A DNA stretch of 64,000 nt, from the NCBI GenBank assembly GCA_949361645.1, contig OX442416.1, positions 21,284,500 through 21,348,499 of the forward strand. Direction: 5' to 3'. The position numbers and the translations under genes are program-made. Below are positions 33,823 to 44,379 of this stretch, one piece after another. The notes under the pieces were generated by a model. It was not told the origin of the DNA, made no database searches, and saw nothing but the letters and a program-made list of their open reading frames with translations. Position 1 is the first letter of the stretch. Each line of letters begins with the position of its first letter. This stretch comes from Spongilla lacustris. Lineage: Eukaryota > Porifera > Demospongiae > Spongillida > Spongillidae.

Positions 33823-36704
33823 CTAACATTTTTGTAATCTTCTATGTTTTGGAAGAGGTGTTTCATCCACATGGATTGGATTTTCATCTGATCTGCCACG
33901 CTTACAATTTCCTCTTTTAGGTTTCACTGCTGCGGATCCCTGTACACGCAAGGATTGAGCTCCATACATGAAAGAGGCAACACTTGGGTTGTCGCAATAA
34001 CCACCCCTCATCCTTTGCTTGCCAAAATAAGATTCCAAACAGTCTTGGGACAGCTTTGCACACAACACATATTGCACGCCTGGTTGTTTCAATAAGTATC
34101 GCACAAGTTCAATCATTGATTTAACTGTATATAGAAACAAAGGAGTAAAAAATGTGTGTACCATGCATACAAACATGTATACATGTATATGACATGCATA
34201 AACAGTATTGTGTGTATATGCACTTAAACAATGTCATTGCTGTACATGTACCTGTGATATGCAATCCTTCCAATGTTTCTTTACTTATGCACATCTTCTG
34301 TTTTTCTTCTGGCGTCAAATTGCCTTCACTACTTGCACTTGCATCCCATTAATCTAAGTAATTCAGGAAGTCCTTTTCAAGCCACTAATAAAATTGGGAT
34401 AAATAATTCTCTCTCATACATGTACATTTCCATTGTACCTGCAAACGTCTCTCTGACTCTGGATCATTTGTGTAAGGAGCAAGATTTGGCTTTCCTTTTT
34501 TAATTGCTTCAGTAATACACCTAGTATTCATCAAGTCAAAAAACGTATCAAAGACGCGAACAAAATGCTCTGTTTCCTTTAGATGTGACTTTTTTTCATA
34601 TGCAAGTGCATCTGCCACAGATGTACTAAGAACCTGAAAGAGACATGAAAAATGTCACTAATTACACTGAGCTACTTAGGCATACCTGAACAGCCAAGTC
34701 AACATGCATCTTTGAGTATGAAGTTAGTTGAATATGTTCCAATTTTAGCTTATGAACAATGGAGAGACCAGGTGTCGTGCATTTCACGCCACAGTGTCTC
34801 TTATATAGATCCACTAAGTGTAGCCAACTTATATCACACCCATTTATCTGAAAAATACAAACATGTAAATTAAAATAAGAAAAAAATAGAAGTTGTAACC
34901 TTAAGCTGTCTTGTAAAGGCATGGCTGTATGAATTAGCCCAGCAGTTTCGAACCGTTTTTATTAAATGTGGTGGATCCGAAATAAAGAATACTGGTCTAG
35001 TTTCATCACAAAAAGGATTAATGGTCTTATGAACGACATCATTTGAGTTATGAAGTTTCATAAATGTGCGATTATGAGATGCTCCATCACATGTAATTGC
35101 AATAACCTTAAATCCACTTGCTTCTAGCCTTTTAACACACACCCACACTATAGAGTACATTTGATCACCAGAAATGGAAGAACATGGAAAAAAGAAGTAA
35201 GGGAATTGTAAATCTGAACAAATACCACAAACCATAAAGGATAGAATGTGTGTGGCAAGCTTTGGCACTGGATTAGAAACTTTACAATCTGCAAACTTAG
35301 TGATATGATCATTTACGTCGTCAAGTTGAACAAACCCAATTAACTTCAATGAATGCTTGTCATAAATAAGATCTTCTTTCACTTTTACTTCATCAAAGGA
35401 GAGGCACACATATCTTTGGAACTCTGGAATAGTGTCAATTTAGCTACTTCACATAACATTTGGTCAATTTCCACCTTAAAACCTGGTTTTGATTTGAAAG
35501 TGTGGGTGTAATCTCTAAGTGTTCGTTCCGATGGCAGTATAAGAAGATTGGATGATCTAAGGGCATTATATGAAGCTGATGAAAGTAGCTTTAAACTGAG
35601 GCACCAACGTATCATCATTGGATGCCACCTAATTTGTCGTTTGTTTTTCAACTTTAGGTGCTTTAATTGCTCGTTCCAAAACAAGTAATGAAATGAATCC
35701 TTTGAATATTTTTTTCTCAACTATTGAACTGTGTTCTTTCATAATATTTTCAAGGTCTTGTTCAATTTCTGTGTCAATGGAAATCCATGTTTTTCATTAA
35801 CCTCTTTAACATATGCCTTCAACCTTTCCACCTCTTTTCTTTTAGAATTTAATTCTGCCTTTAATCTACTCATGCGTTCCTTGTGCTGGGGACCTTTTAA
35901 GTACCTATAGTTTGTGTGACTGGACACAGCAGTGTGTTTGGCCCTTTCAGACTTTGATTGACAAATCCACTTACTATATAAAGAACGCAGTGTGCATCTA
36001 TATTGCTTGCAATTGTTGCATGAAGTATCGATAACTAAAAGCTCACATTCACTGGTACGAACTGTACGATCAAACACTTTTCCATTATGACTGACTGAAT
36101 TAAATGCATCAACAAAAGCAATAGTACTGTTGCTTTGTGATTGGAATACTCCATTACGTGAATCAGCAAGAGCAAGGAAATGAGCGTCAGGGTTACCCGA
36201 GCACACATTCAACGTGTCCAGTGTTAAAAAAAGCTTGTCTAATGTGGCTTTTGTATTAATCTTCTCAGGTACATGGCCCAAAGCACTACATTTAGTTGCG
36301 TTCAGTCTATATCCATGCACATGGACTGACCAACTAAAGTCCTCATTTATTATAAGACTTTTAATCAGTTTAATTGGTGGCTGACTTTTCAGGCATTTTT
36401 CAATGTGCTCAAACTTGCAAAGCACTATATGGCTTGTTGTGGATTGATCACTCCACTTGGGTGGCAAGCTTTACCCAATTCGAAGGTGTTGATAATGGAG
36501 CTATACATGTATTAAAAGACCTCACATGCATGTAATTTTAAAAATGATAGAAGCATAACCTTTTACTAGGCCTTCCCTTTTTGTTGATGCCAATAGACTT
36601 TTTACAGCTCTGAGCCATTCTTTCCGCGTTCTTTCTGGGCAGGCCCAGACGAAATTTACGTGGCATTGGTGATCGCACAATAGTAGAAACTGCAATAGAA
36701 ACAA
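33823..36704 (-). pseudogene. P-element/THAP9-like transposase, frameshifted
   Basis: Minus-strand segments in order: 36690-36560 (ERTRKEWLRAVKSLL, possible THAP remnant; the C2CH set is not complete), 36467-35739, 35720-35385 (LPSERTLRDYTHTF), 35409-34870 (SFDEVKVKEDLIYDK with the first catalytic Asp, ITCDGASHNRTF with the second, ISDPPHLIKTVRNCW), 34618-34385 (RVFDTFFDLMNTR, the GTP-binding insertion type) and 34176-33823 (LSQDCLESYFGKQRMRGG, RNase H-like C-terminus). Introns separate some pieces. Around 35790-35705 the coding frame changes twice, consistent with two small indels. The family cuts and pastes DNA; this copy is probably inactive. Confidence 0.8.
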
Positions 36705-37296
36705 CCTCTTAAAAGTTGATAAGCCAACTGAACAACTCTAGGGTCATTGTACATCTATACCAAATAATTTGTAGTTCGTGGATTGTAAAGGTTTCGTCAA
36801 AAAAATCACACAAATAGTGATCATTTGTATCACAGAATACGCGTATGCTTGACTCTAACTTCGCGTGCAATCGTTCTCAAGCCTTAAAAATGCCCCAGAG
36901 CAATACTTGCTGCTATACAGCAAGTGACTGGACATAAGACGTATTTTAAAGTTCTTGTGTTCAATGAGGAAAATTACACAACCAAATACATGGGCGATGA
37001 TACGTAGAAATACAATACAAAACACTTACCTTACTTCTTGTTGGTACCACAGACTATTTGATGTACGTTAAAGTATTACAATACCTAAACGAAACCCTGT
37101 TTGACAAAACTCACAACTATTTCAAACGCCTCAAAAAACGAGTCACGGAGCAGACGCGGGAAGTGACGTCACGTATGTATTAATGTACGGCACTTCCTAT
37201 CCATGTATTATACTATCTATGGTAACATCTACTATGTCAGGGTTACATGCATTAACAACAACACATAACTATGACACCCTATTATAGTGTTCATAC

Positions 37297-37454
37297 CTTG
37301 TGGTATCTTCTGACAACAAAAGGACTGTTGGAGGTAGTTCAGCAATACCCTCCTCTTTTGTCAGCTCCCAATGCTTCAGTTGATCATCACCTTCCTCCTT
37401 TCCCTGCTCCATTGGTACAAGCTCCTTCTGCTCCATCATGTCACCATCAAACAT
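37297..37454 (-). CDS. Acidic first exon of TRIM copy 4
   Basis: ATG at 37454, MFDGDMMEQKELVPMEQGKE and then KHWELTKEEG, IAELPPTVLLLSEDTT plus AG, donor GTATGAAC. This is the 158-nt form, with eleven extra codons (around AELPPTVLLLS) compared with copies 2, 3 and 5. The exon is intact although its downstream TRIM exon is broken. Confidence 0.65.
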
Positions 37455-37913
37455 AACTTCTGTAAAATGGCCACAGGAGAGAGGGAGGACCTTGGTGACT
37501 TGAGGGTTAGAACGTGTTGAATGTTGGCCCTCGTACGTGTTGTACTAAAATGTCAATCACCATTGCTAACTAGCAAGCTGAACTCAAAGTATATAGGTAC
37601 GTCTGCATACGAGCTGCAGTTGAACACACTCAAAATCACTTTAAATATTCGTTATTTAAATAACCAAGGCGGGTGGTAACTTGACAGGCTACAGTTGGTG
37701 TGAGGTAATATGAGCGGCGATTGGAACACGAATATCAAACCCACAAATCAAACAGTACTCATATACCGGTATACAGCTTCTACCCACCTCCGTCCATCAT
37801 ATCCAACGAGAAAATATAACGGCTTGTTCTGTAGACACGTTCTGCTAATGGCTTTTATCACGTGGCATTGGAGGAAATGAAATCAAATATGCGTAATTGT
37901 ATAAAGAAATACG

Positions 37914-37948
<35 letters not shown>

Positions 37949-38370
37949 TAGGAGTGTTGGAATTGGTACATGTACATATGTAAGTATGTTACAAGATTAG
38001 CTGCTTGTGCGAATATAATTATCCGATACATGTAAGTTGCATTGATTCGACGTTGCAGCTCGCCATTATATAGTGTGTTCTGAGCAGGCCAATAACGGGC
38101 CATCGCTTGTTAGAAGGAACTTCCAATCTTTCAATTCTCTTTTAAAACACCCGTGAAGTCATTGCCATCACTGGATGCCTGCTACGTGTGATAGTGTAAG
38201 TTGCAATGGTAGCATACCCAAGACATATCCGGACTCGTAACTGTATTTTGAAACATGGATTCAGGATTTTAGGTGATGAATGTTAGTGATAAGCCACGCC
38301 CCATTGGCAACACCTGCTTAGCCACTTTTTGCCAACATTTGTGGCTTCAGAGTTTGATCACTAAAACAAT
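37455..38370. promoter_or_regulatory. Upstream region of TRIM copy 4, with poly-C tract
   Basis: Same conserved block as 9948-11030; poly-C run at about 37914-37947. No gene is supported. Confidence 0.3.
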
Positions 38371-38585
38371 ATATGTTATGTCCTGGTACCACTATGTGTT
38401 ATGTCCTGGTACCACTATGTGTTATGTCCTGGTACCACTATGTGTTATGTCCTGGTGCCACGATGTGTTATGTCCTGGTACCACGATGTGTTATGTCCAG
38501 GTACCACCATGTGTTATGTCCAGGTACCACTTTGTGTTATGTCCTGGTACCACTATGTGTTATATCCAGGTACCACTATGTGTAT
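38371..38585. repeat. Minisatellite A, about 9 copies
   Basis: Same 23-bp unit, with CCAGGTACC variants. Borders are the same as at 22107-22505. Confidence 0.95.
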
Positions 38586-38922
38586 TTCCATTGGTCAGAA
38601 ATAGCTAGGCCTTTCTTTGTCACATACAAGCCAGTAAACCTGCAGGCAAGCTCACACAATTGCTCCATACAGAAGGTACTCTACATGCAATCACTTCTCT
38701 CCCCCACTGAACATTGGCTAGCCAGTCCTGGTACAAATGCTACGTTTAGGGCAGGTCCATGGGGCCACCTAAGGAACACATGTCCCTGGTCAGTTCCAAG
38801 TGGCTTACCTCCAGTACCTGTATACGTAGCCCCGCCCATCACTGAGTCGATGCATTATCAGCAGTAGATATTATGTCCTGGTACTCTGACGTAGACATCC
38901 GATGTGGCAATATGTCCTAGCT
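38586..38922. other. Conserved block between minisatellites A and B (unit 5)
   Basis: Same block as 22506-22867, with the same open frame (CPWSVPSGLPPVPVYV) and a 9-bp in-frame shortening near 38851. Confidence 0.35.
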
Positions 38923-40055
38923 GTAGGCATGTGTAGCTATGTGTGTACACATGTGTAGCTATGTGTGTACATGTAGGCATGTGTAGCTATGTGTGTACCT
39001 GTAGGCATGTGTAGCTATGTGTGTACATGTAGGCATGTGTAGCTATGTGTGTACATGTAGGCATGTGTAGCTATGTGTGTACATGTAGGCATGTGTAGCT
39101 ATGAGTGTACATGTAGGCATGTGTAGCTATGTGTGTACATGTAGGCATGTGTAGCTATGTGTGTACATGTAGACATGTGTAGCTATGTGCGTACATGTAG
39201 GCATGTGTAGCTATGTGTGTACATGTAGGCATGTGTAGCTATGTGTGTACATGTAGGCATGCATGTGTAGCTATGTGTGTACATGTAGGCATGTGTAGCT
39301 ATGTGTGTACATTTAGGCATGTGTAGCTATGTGTGTACATGTAGGCATGCATGTGTAGCTATGTGTGTACATTTAGGCATGTGTAGCTATGTGTGTACAT
39401 GTAGGCATGTGTAGCTATGTGTGTACATGTAGGCATGTGTAGCTATGTGTGTACATGTAGGCATGTGCAGCTATGCGTGTACATGTAGGCATGTGTAGCT
39501 ATGTGTGTGCATGTAGGCATGTGTAGCTATGTGTAGCTATGTGTGTACTTGTAGGCATGTGTAGCTATGTGTGTACATGTAGGCATGTGTAGCTATATAT
39601 ATGTGTGTACATGTAGGCATGTGTAGCTATGTGTGTACATGTAGGCATGTGTAGCTATGTGTGTACATGTAGGCATTTGCAGCTATGCGTGTACATGTAG
39701 GCATGTGTAGCTATGCGTGTACATGTAGGCATGTGTAGCTAGCTATGTGTGTACATGTCGGCATGTGTAGCTATGTGTGTACATGTAGGCATATGTAGCT
39801 ATGTGTGTACATTTAGGCATGTGTAGCTATGTGTGTACATGTAGGCATGTGTAGCTATGTGTGTACATTTAGGCATGTGTAGCTATGTGTGTACATGTAG
39901 GCATGTGTAGCTATGTGTGTACATGTAGGCATGTGTAGCTATGTGTGTACATGTAGGTATGTGTGTACATGTAGGCATGTGTAACTATGTGTGTACATGT
40001 AGGCATGTGTAGCTATGTGTGTACATGTAGGCATGTGTAGCTATGTGTGTACATT
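38923..40055. repeat. Minisatellite B, about 40 copies
   Basis: Same 28-bp unit as 22868-24066, here more diverged with small internal duplications (GGCATGCATG at 39258 and 39345; TATATATATG near 39595). Confidence 0.95.
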
Positions 40056-40310
40056 ATCAAATTTGTTGATGTTGGGTACCATAGCAGTGCGGGGGGCGGG
40101 GGGGGGCTCAATCTTTATAGCAATGTATGGCCGCCTATAACACCTTTTAGTCAATAAGACATAAGACAGATGTTACTAGAAGCAGTCAATACAATATCAT
40201 TGATTGTCCCAACACACAACAAACACTGCCATGCAAGTGCACCATGTCACCTCAATACATATGAATTGAAATGAATTATCAATATGGTCACTATATATGC
40301 CAAAATGAAA

Positions 40311-40316
40311 TTTATT
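40311..40316 (-). terminator. Polyadenylation signal of FYVE-GOLD copy (unit 5)
   Basis: AATAAA on the minus strand, about 50 nt after the stop of the last exon. Confidence 0.65.
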
Positions 40317-40363
40317 GGGAACAACAACAACAAGTGCAATAAGTCAATTTGCGGATAAATAGA

Positions 40364-41927
40364 TCAGACTGGCAGGGTCTGCCATATCTTGTACCGCAAC
40401 TGTCTACCCGAATATCTGGAAAGGATGGCACAAGAGGAATAATAACCATTCCCCCAGTCCCCAGACCTTACTTGGAATGGCAGTTGGCAAAGTTAAGGAT
40501 GTACTTTCCCTTCTTCTGGACCACATAGTCACCAGTGAGGGTGGCTTTGTGGGAGGTACAGCGTCTTAACGGTAGGACCTGGGGAGGAGACAGTTGAAGA
40601 TGGAGCAACCCCATACCCTCCCCCCTCCCCATCTGTAACACACCATGTACAAATAAGTAGCAGTGCATGTGTGCAACAATTTAATATATATTAAATCGCG
40701 TACACAGTAAATAGTGAGGTTTGGAACTCACTAACCAAAGAAGCAGCACACCATATATGGCCATATGCAGGGGATCCTGCCCCTCTAGCTACCCTAGGGG
40801 CAGGCAGCTAGCTGACTTCTTATTAAAGAGCAGCCAGAATAGAGAAGGGGGAAGTTTGCAAATGCATTACATGTATATTATATTTGCTCCTGTACACTAA
40901 TGATATCTCACACATACCTCACCACATGACATCACCACTAATGTTTACCTCCTCCCCACTCCATCCTTCCCTCCTCCCCATCACTTACCTCTTCCTGTCG
41001 GTCATCCCTGCAAAACGTGATGCCAAAGGCCAAACCCTTTGGCTTGCTGCTGAACTCCCATCCTACCACAGTTCCAATGGTATCCACGGCGATGGTCACC
41101 TTGTGGCTAGCCCCGCCCTCCAAAGCCACCTCCTTGAAGTCGGAAGAGGGTGGGGACAGCGATCGTCCCGAGGGAGTGGAGAGGTTTCTTTCTCTGTCGG
41201 CCGCCTCCAGAGAGGCTAGCTTGGAGGCCAGGGCACTGATGTCCAGCCGGCCCTGGTTGCTGTCCAGCCCCAAGGGGAACATGCTCCCACTGTTCTGGGT
41301 CACTATCACCACGTAGCTGTCATCTTTGGTGAGTCCATCGTAGTCCTCCAGACTGTAGGACACCACTCCTGCCCTCCCTGGTCTGGACCCCCCACCTCCA
41401 GTGGTGCTGTGCTCTGGAGATGGATCAGTTGGTCTCCTAGCAACCACATTTTCAGACCTCGTCGTCATGGACGCCTCGTCCGGCTTCCTGGGGGCAGCCC
41501 CTTCCCTCCTTCCCACTTCCTCCTCCGGGATGCCCTTGGGTACTTCCCTGCTGTTCCTCTCGATAGGATGCACAGTGTTCGAGCTGGGGCCAGAGCTGAG
41601 CTGGTCTGGTATGAAGGAGTCGGAGGCCCTGGGGGGCGTGAGCAGGCCCCCCATAAGCCCCTCCCCCTCTCCGAGAGGTGACCATCAGAGTTCTGGGAGA
41701 GGAGCATCTGGTGAAGGCTGTTGGTGCTGTGACCCTGCTGGATGGGGAGGAGGGGAGGGGGTGGGGCTTGAGGTTGGATCAGCTTACTAGTGGTAGTGGG
41801 GGGAGGGGCTGTGTCATTGGTGTGGTTGGGTGACATGCTCTCCTCCAGTGTGTTGATCACCTCTGATGCACGGGACGTTTTGTTTGACTGCTTCTTGTGG
41901 CAGACATTGCACACACGTACAGGCCCC
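40364..41927 (-). pseudogene. FYCO1: FYVE-GOLD protein 3' exons, most complete copy, frameshifted (unit 5)
   Basis: Three exons: 40989-41927, 40472-40578 and 40364-40415. The first starts after CCCTCCCCAG with PVRVCNVCHKK (end of the FYVE finger), then SNKTSRASEVINTLEESMSP, a Pro-rich linker (APPPPLLPIQ), the acidic/Ser linker and GOLD strands (TIAVDTIGTVVGWEFSS). The second carries GDYVVQKKGKYILNF and NCHSK. The third carries YSGRQLRYKIWQTLPV and the stop. One G is missing in a G-run near 41664, compared with 43750-43760, and shifts the frame between linker halves. FYCO1 links PI3P-positive vesicles to transport; the assignment rests on the FYVE-then-GOLD order. Confidence 0.68.
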
Positions 41928-42050
41928 CTGGGGAGGAGGGGATTAGGATGACATCACTATTAGACAAAGTATGTTTGTACCATGTTTTTAGGGCATTGGT
42001 GAGGGGTGTGGCTATAGTAATAAATGATCTGGTATGTATTAAGAGTGGTT

Positions 42051-42660
42051 GTTGTCATGACAACTTTGTTGCAGCATCGAAAGTGATCTACCATCCAATC
42101 ACCTTGTTGTCGAAGGCTTAGGTGTAAAGGTTACATCTCTGGTGTATGGCCAGAGACCACGCTGCACTGCACACCAGACGACGATGACCCTAACAGATAG
42201 GGAGGGGTTAATTTGCTCACTCCAGGGATGACATCAATGTTTGCTGTTATTACAATTATTATTAAAATGATGAACTTGAAATGACTGGTCATGATATCTG
42301 GAGGGGGGGGGGGGGTGGGGGGGGGAAGTTGTAATTATTAACTTTTTTGACAGCCTTGGAGTGACCTTGAAACACATTCACTGAGTGGATGGGCGGAGTC
42401 CTGAAGTCCCATAGCCTGAAGGTGGTATCCAGCGATGATGTCACCAGTAGCTGCTGGGAGGGCTGTGCACAGACGTGAGTGAGCTCCTGGTCATGGCCAG
42501 GGGAAGAGGGATGGTCACTACACAGGTGGGTGTGGTCTCAGCTTACCCTCCAGGGAGTGGATCATCTGTCCCTTCTCAGAGTCCCACAGACGTGCAGAGC
42601 GATCCCAGGAGGCTGTGACCAGCTGCTGTGCATTGGGCAGCCAATCACAGCTCATCACAG

Positions 42661-42691
<31 letters not shown>

Positions 42692-42795
42692 GGCAGAAGC
42701 TCCATAATTGCAGGTTGAGGGACAGCTGCTGGCACCTTTGTGGCCTCTCAATGTGACAATGGGAGTCTTCACCAAGGTCACAGAAGGATGTACAC
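42051..42795 (-). pseudogene. WDR37: WDR37 C-terminal exons, inverted and broken (unit 5)
   Basis: The same exons as at 15145-15881 and 53637 onward, but on the minus strand: 42795-42736 (TPIVTLRGHK), about 42663-42547 (LPNAQQLVTASWDRSARLWD, SEKGQMIHSLEG), about 42497-42345 ([10 protein letters not shown]..., with the acceptor AG changed to TG) and 42189-42051 (GHRRLVCS...). The last exon has two nonsense changes: TAA after LYT, and TAG after VIGW, which is shared with unit 6. The exon coding ALSQYENG is missing. The block is inverted relative to units 3, 4 and 6. Confidence 0.78.
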
Positions 42796-42798
42796 CTG

Positions 42799-42956
42799 GG
42801 AGGGAGGAAGGGAGGGAGGGAGGGAGGGAGGGAGGGAGGGAGGGAGGGAGGGAGGGAGGGAGGGAGGGAGGGAGGGAGGGAGGGAGGGAGGGAGGGAGGG
42901 AGGGAGGGAGGGAGGGAGGGAGGGAGGGAGGGAGGGAGGGAGGGAGGGAGGGAGGG
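42799..42956. repeat. (GGGA)n tract in WDR37 intron, about 39 units
   Basis: Runs of GGGA on plus (TCCC on the WDR37 strand) directly upstream of the acceptor of the TPIVTLRGHK exon. Units 3 and 6 have only about 3 to 5 units here. It gives open Ser/Pro-Pro or Arg/Glu/Gly frames that are not genes. Confidence 0.95.
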
Positions 42957-43200
42957 ATGGTGTACAGGTGTGTGTACACAACAGTTTATCTTTCATCACC
43001 ACAGGATGCAAACACACACTCCACACCTTCCTCTACTGCAGGGTCCTCTTGCTGCTCTTCTGACAAACATCTCTCCTCCACAGAGATGGGATGGTGTTAT
43101 GTGCGGGGGAACACACCATGTGCCATATTAGGCAACCATTTTCAGTTCTGACAAAGCCTTCTATTTTCGCATTCCCCCCCTCTCCCTCCTCCCCATATAG

Positions 43201-43274
43201 CACCACTGCAGGTCACGTGGTAAGGTCTTCTGTCATAACTGCTGCTCAAAGAAGGTCATGTTGGCCTCAAGCAA
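43201..43274 (+). pseudogene. FYCO1: FYVE zinc-finger exon, inverted (unit 5)
   Basis: 74 nt, CRSRGKVFCHNCCSKKVMLA type; here the second Cys of the CRSCG motif reads Arg (TGT to CGT). Acceptor CCCATATAG, donor GTAAG. On the plus strand because of the block inversion. Confidence 0.6.
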
Positions 43275-43493
43275 GTAAGTTATGGGGGCGGGGCTCCCAA
43301 TGTATGGGGGCGGGTCTCCCAATGTATGGGGGCGGGGCTTAGAAGAAAAGATGGTCACAGAGGTGACTGTGAGATGTAATGCATACCAGATCATTTATTA
43401 CTATAGCCACACCCCTCCCCAACCACCGAAAAACATAGGACAAACATATTTAGTATAATAGTGATGATGTCATCTTAATCCCCTCCCCCCCAG

Positions 43494-43897
43494 GGAGCCT
43501 GTACGTGTGTGCAATGTGTGCCACAAGAAGCAGTCAAACAAAACGTCCCGTGCATTAGAGGTGATCAACACACTGGAGGTGAGCATCTCACCCAACCACA
43601 CCAATGGTACAGCCCCTCCCCCACTACCACTAGTCAGCTGATCCAACCTCAAGCCACACCCCCTCCCCTCCTCCCCATCCAGCATGGTCACAGCACCAAC
43701 AGCCTTCACCAGATGCTCCTCACTCAGAACTGTGACGGTCACCTCTCGGAGAGGGGGGAGGGGCTTACGGGGGGCCTGCTAACGCCCCCCAGGGCCTCCG
43801 AATCCTTCATACCAGATCAGCTCAGCTCTGGCAGGTCATGTGGTAAGGTCTTCTGTCATAACTGCTGCTCAAGGAAGGTCATGTTGGCTTCAAGCAA
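43494..43897 (+). pseudogene. FYCO1: Chimeric FYVE-GOLD exon with a second FYVE piece (unit 5)
   Basis: Starts after CCCCCCAG with PVRVCNVCHKKQSNKTSRAL, runs through the linker (HSTNSLHQMLLTQNCDGHL, TPPRASESFIPDQLSSG) and at about 43832 jumps straight into CGKVFCHNCCSRKVMLASSK, ending at a GTAAG donor. Linker and FYVE exon are fused within one frame, in the wrong order for a real FYVE-GOLD gene. Confidence 0.65.
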
Positions 43898-44379
43898 GTA
43901 AGTTATGGGGGCAGGGCTCCCAACGTGTGGGGGCGTGGCTTAGGAGACAATATGATGGCTGACTACGGGATGTGTGGCCATGAATTGATCGCTGAAATTT
44001 TTATACACAGAATTTAAGCATATGCATCTTGCTTGTGTGTTGTATGTAGACTATAGCAGCTGGACAGAAGGCATTGTTCATCACTTTGTGCTATAATACA
44101 TGTCAACAAATGATGTCACTTTTGGTTTCTATATTAATATAGGTGTGGTCTGGCCAGTGACATCACTGCAGAAGAGGCTGCACACACACAAAGAATGTGG
44201 CATGTGGGTTGGGTGAAGTGAGCATGATATAGGAGCAATTATAACCATGGCCTGGTGTCTCATTAGGTCTGGGGACCTGCATCAGCTTAGAGGTATGTGA
44301 TACACATATTTGGCACAAATGATGATGTAACACATAGCACCTGGCACATAACACAATACATCATTGCATCATACAGCAC
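43898..44379. other. Region between unit 5 FYVE pieces and TRIM copy 5
   Basis: Contains the exon-like segment VVWPVTSLQKRLHTHKECGT at about 44143-44215 and the TRIM 3' flank. No gene supported. Confidence 0.35.

Larger units (their letters stand above)
32356..37229. mobile_element. P/THAP9-like DNA transposon, 4.86 kb, two convergent genes
   Basis: The element is 32365-37220. Its ends are ATAGATAGTATAATACATGG and the inverse, and it is flanked by GGTAACATC on both sides (32356-32364, 37221-37229). P elements usually make 8-bp duplications; here 8 or 9 bases match. The left part carries a plus-strand gene and the right part a minus-strand transposase. It sits in the intron of TRIM copy 4 and no other unit has it. 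Confidence 0.85.

Noticed and set aside
36889..36935. THAP domain start (MPQSNTCCYTASDWT) on the plus strand at the transposon right end
   Set aside because: It is on the wrong strand for the transposase, is followed at once by a stop, and lacks the rest of the C2CH pattern.
42518..42979. Poly Pro-Ser (PPSL) or Gly-Arg-Glu repeat proteins
   Set aside because: Products of the GGGA tract in a WDR37 intron; frames change freely between units.
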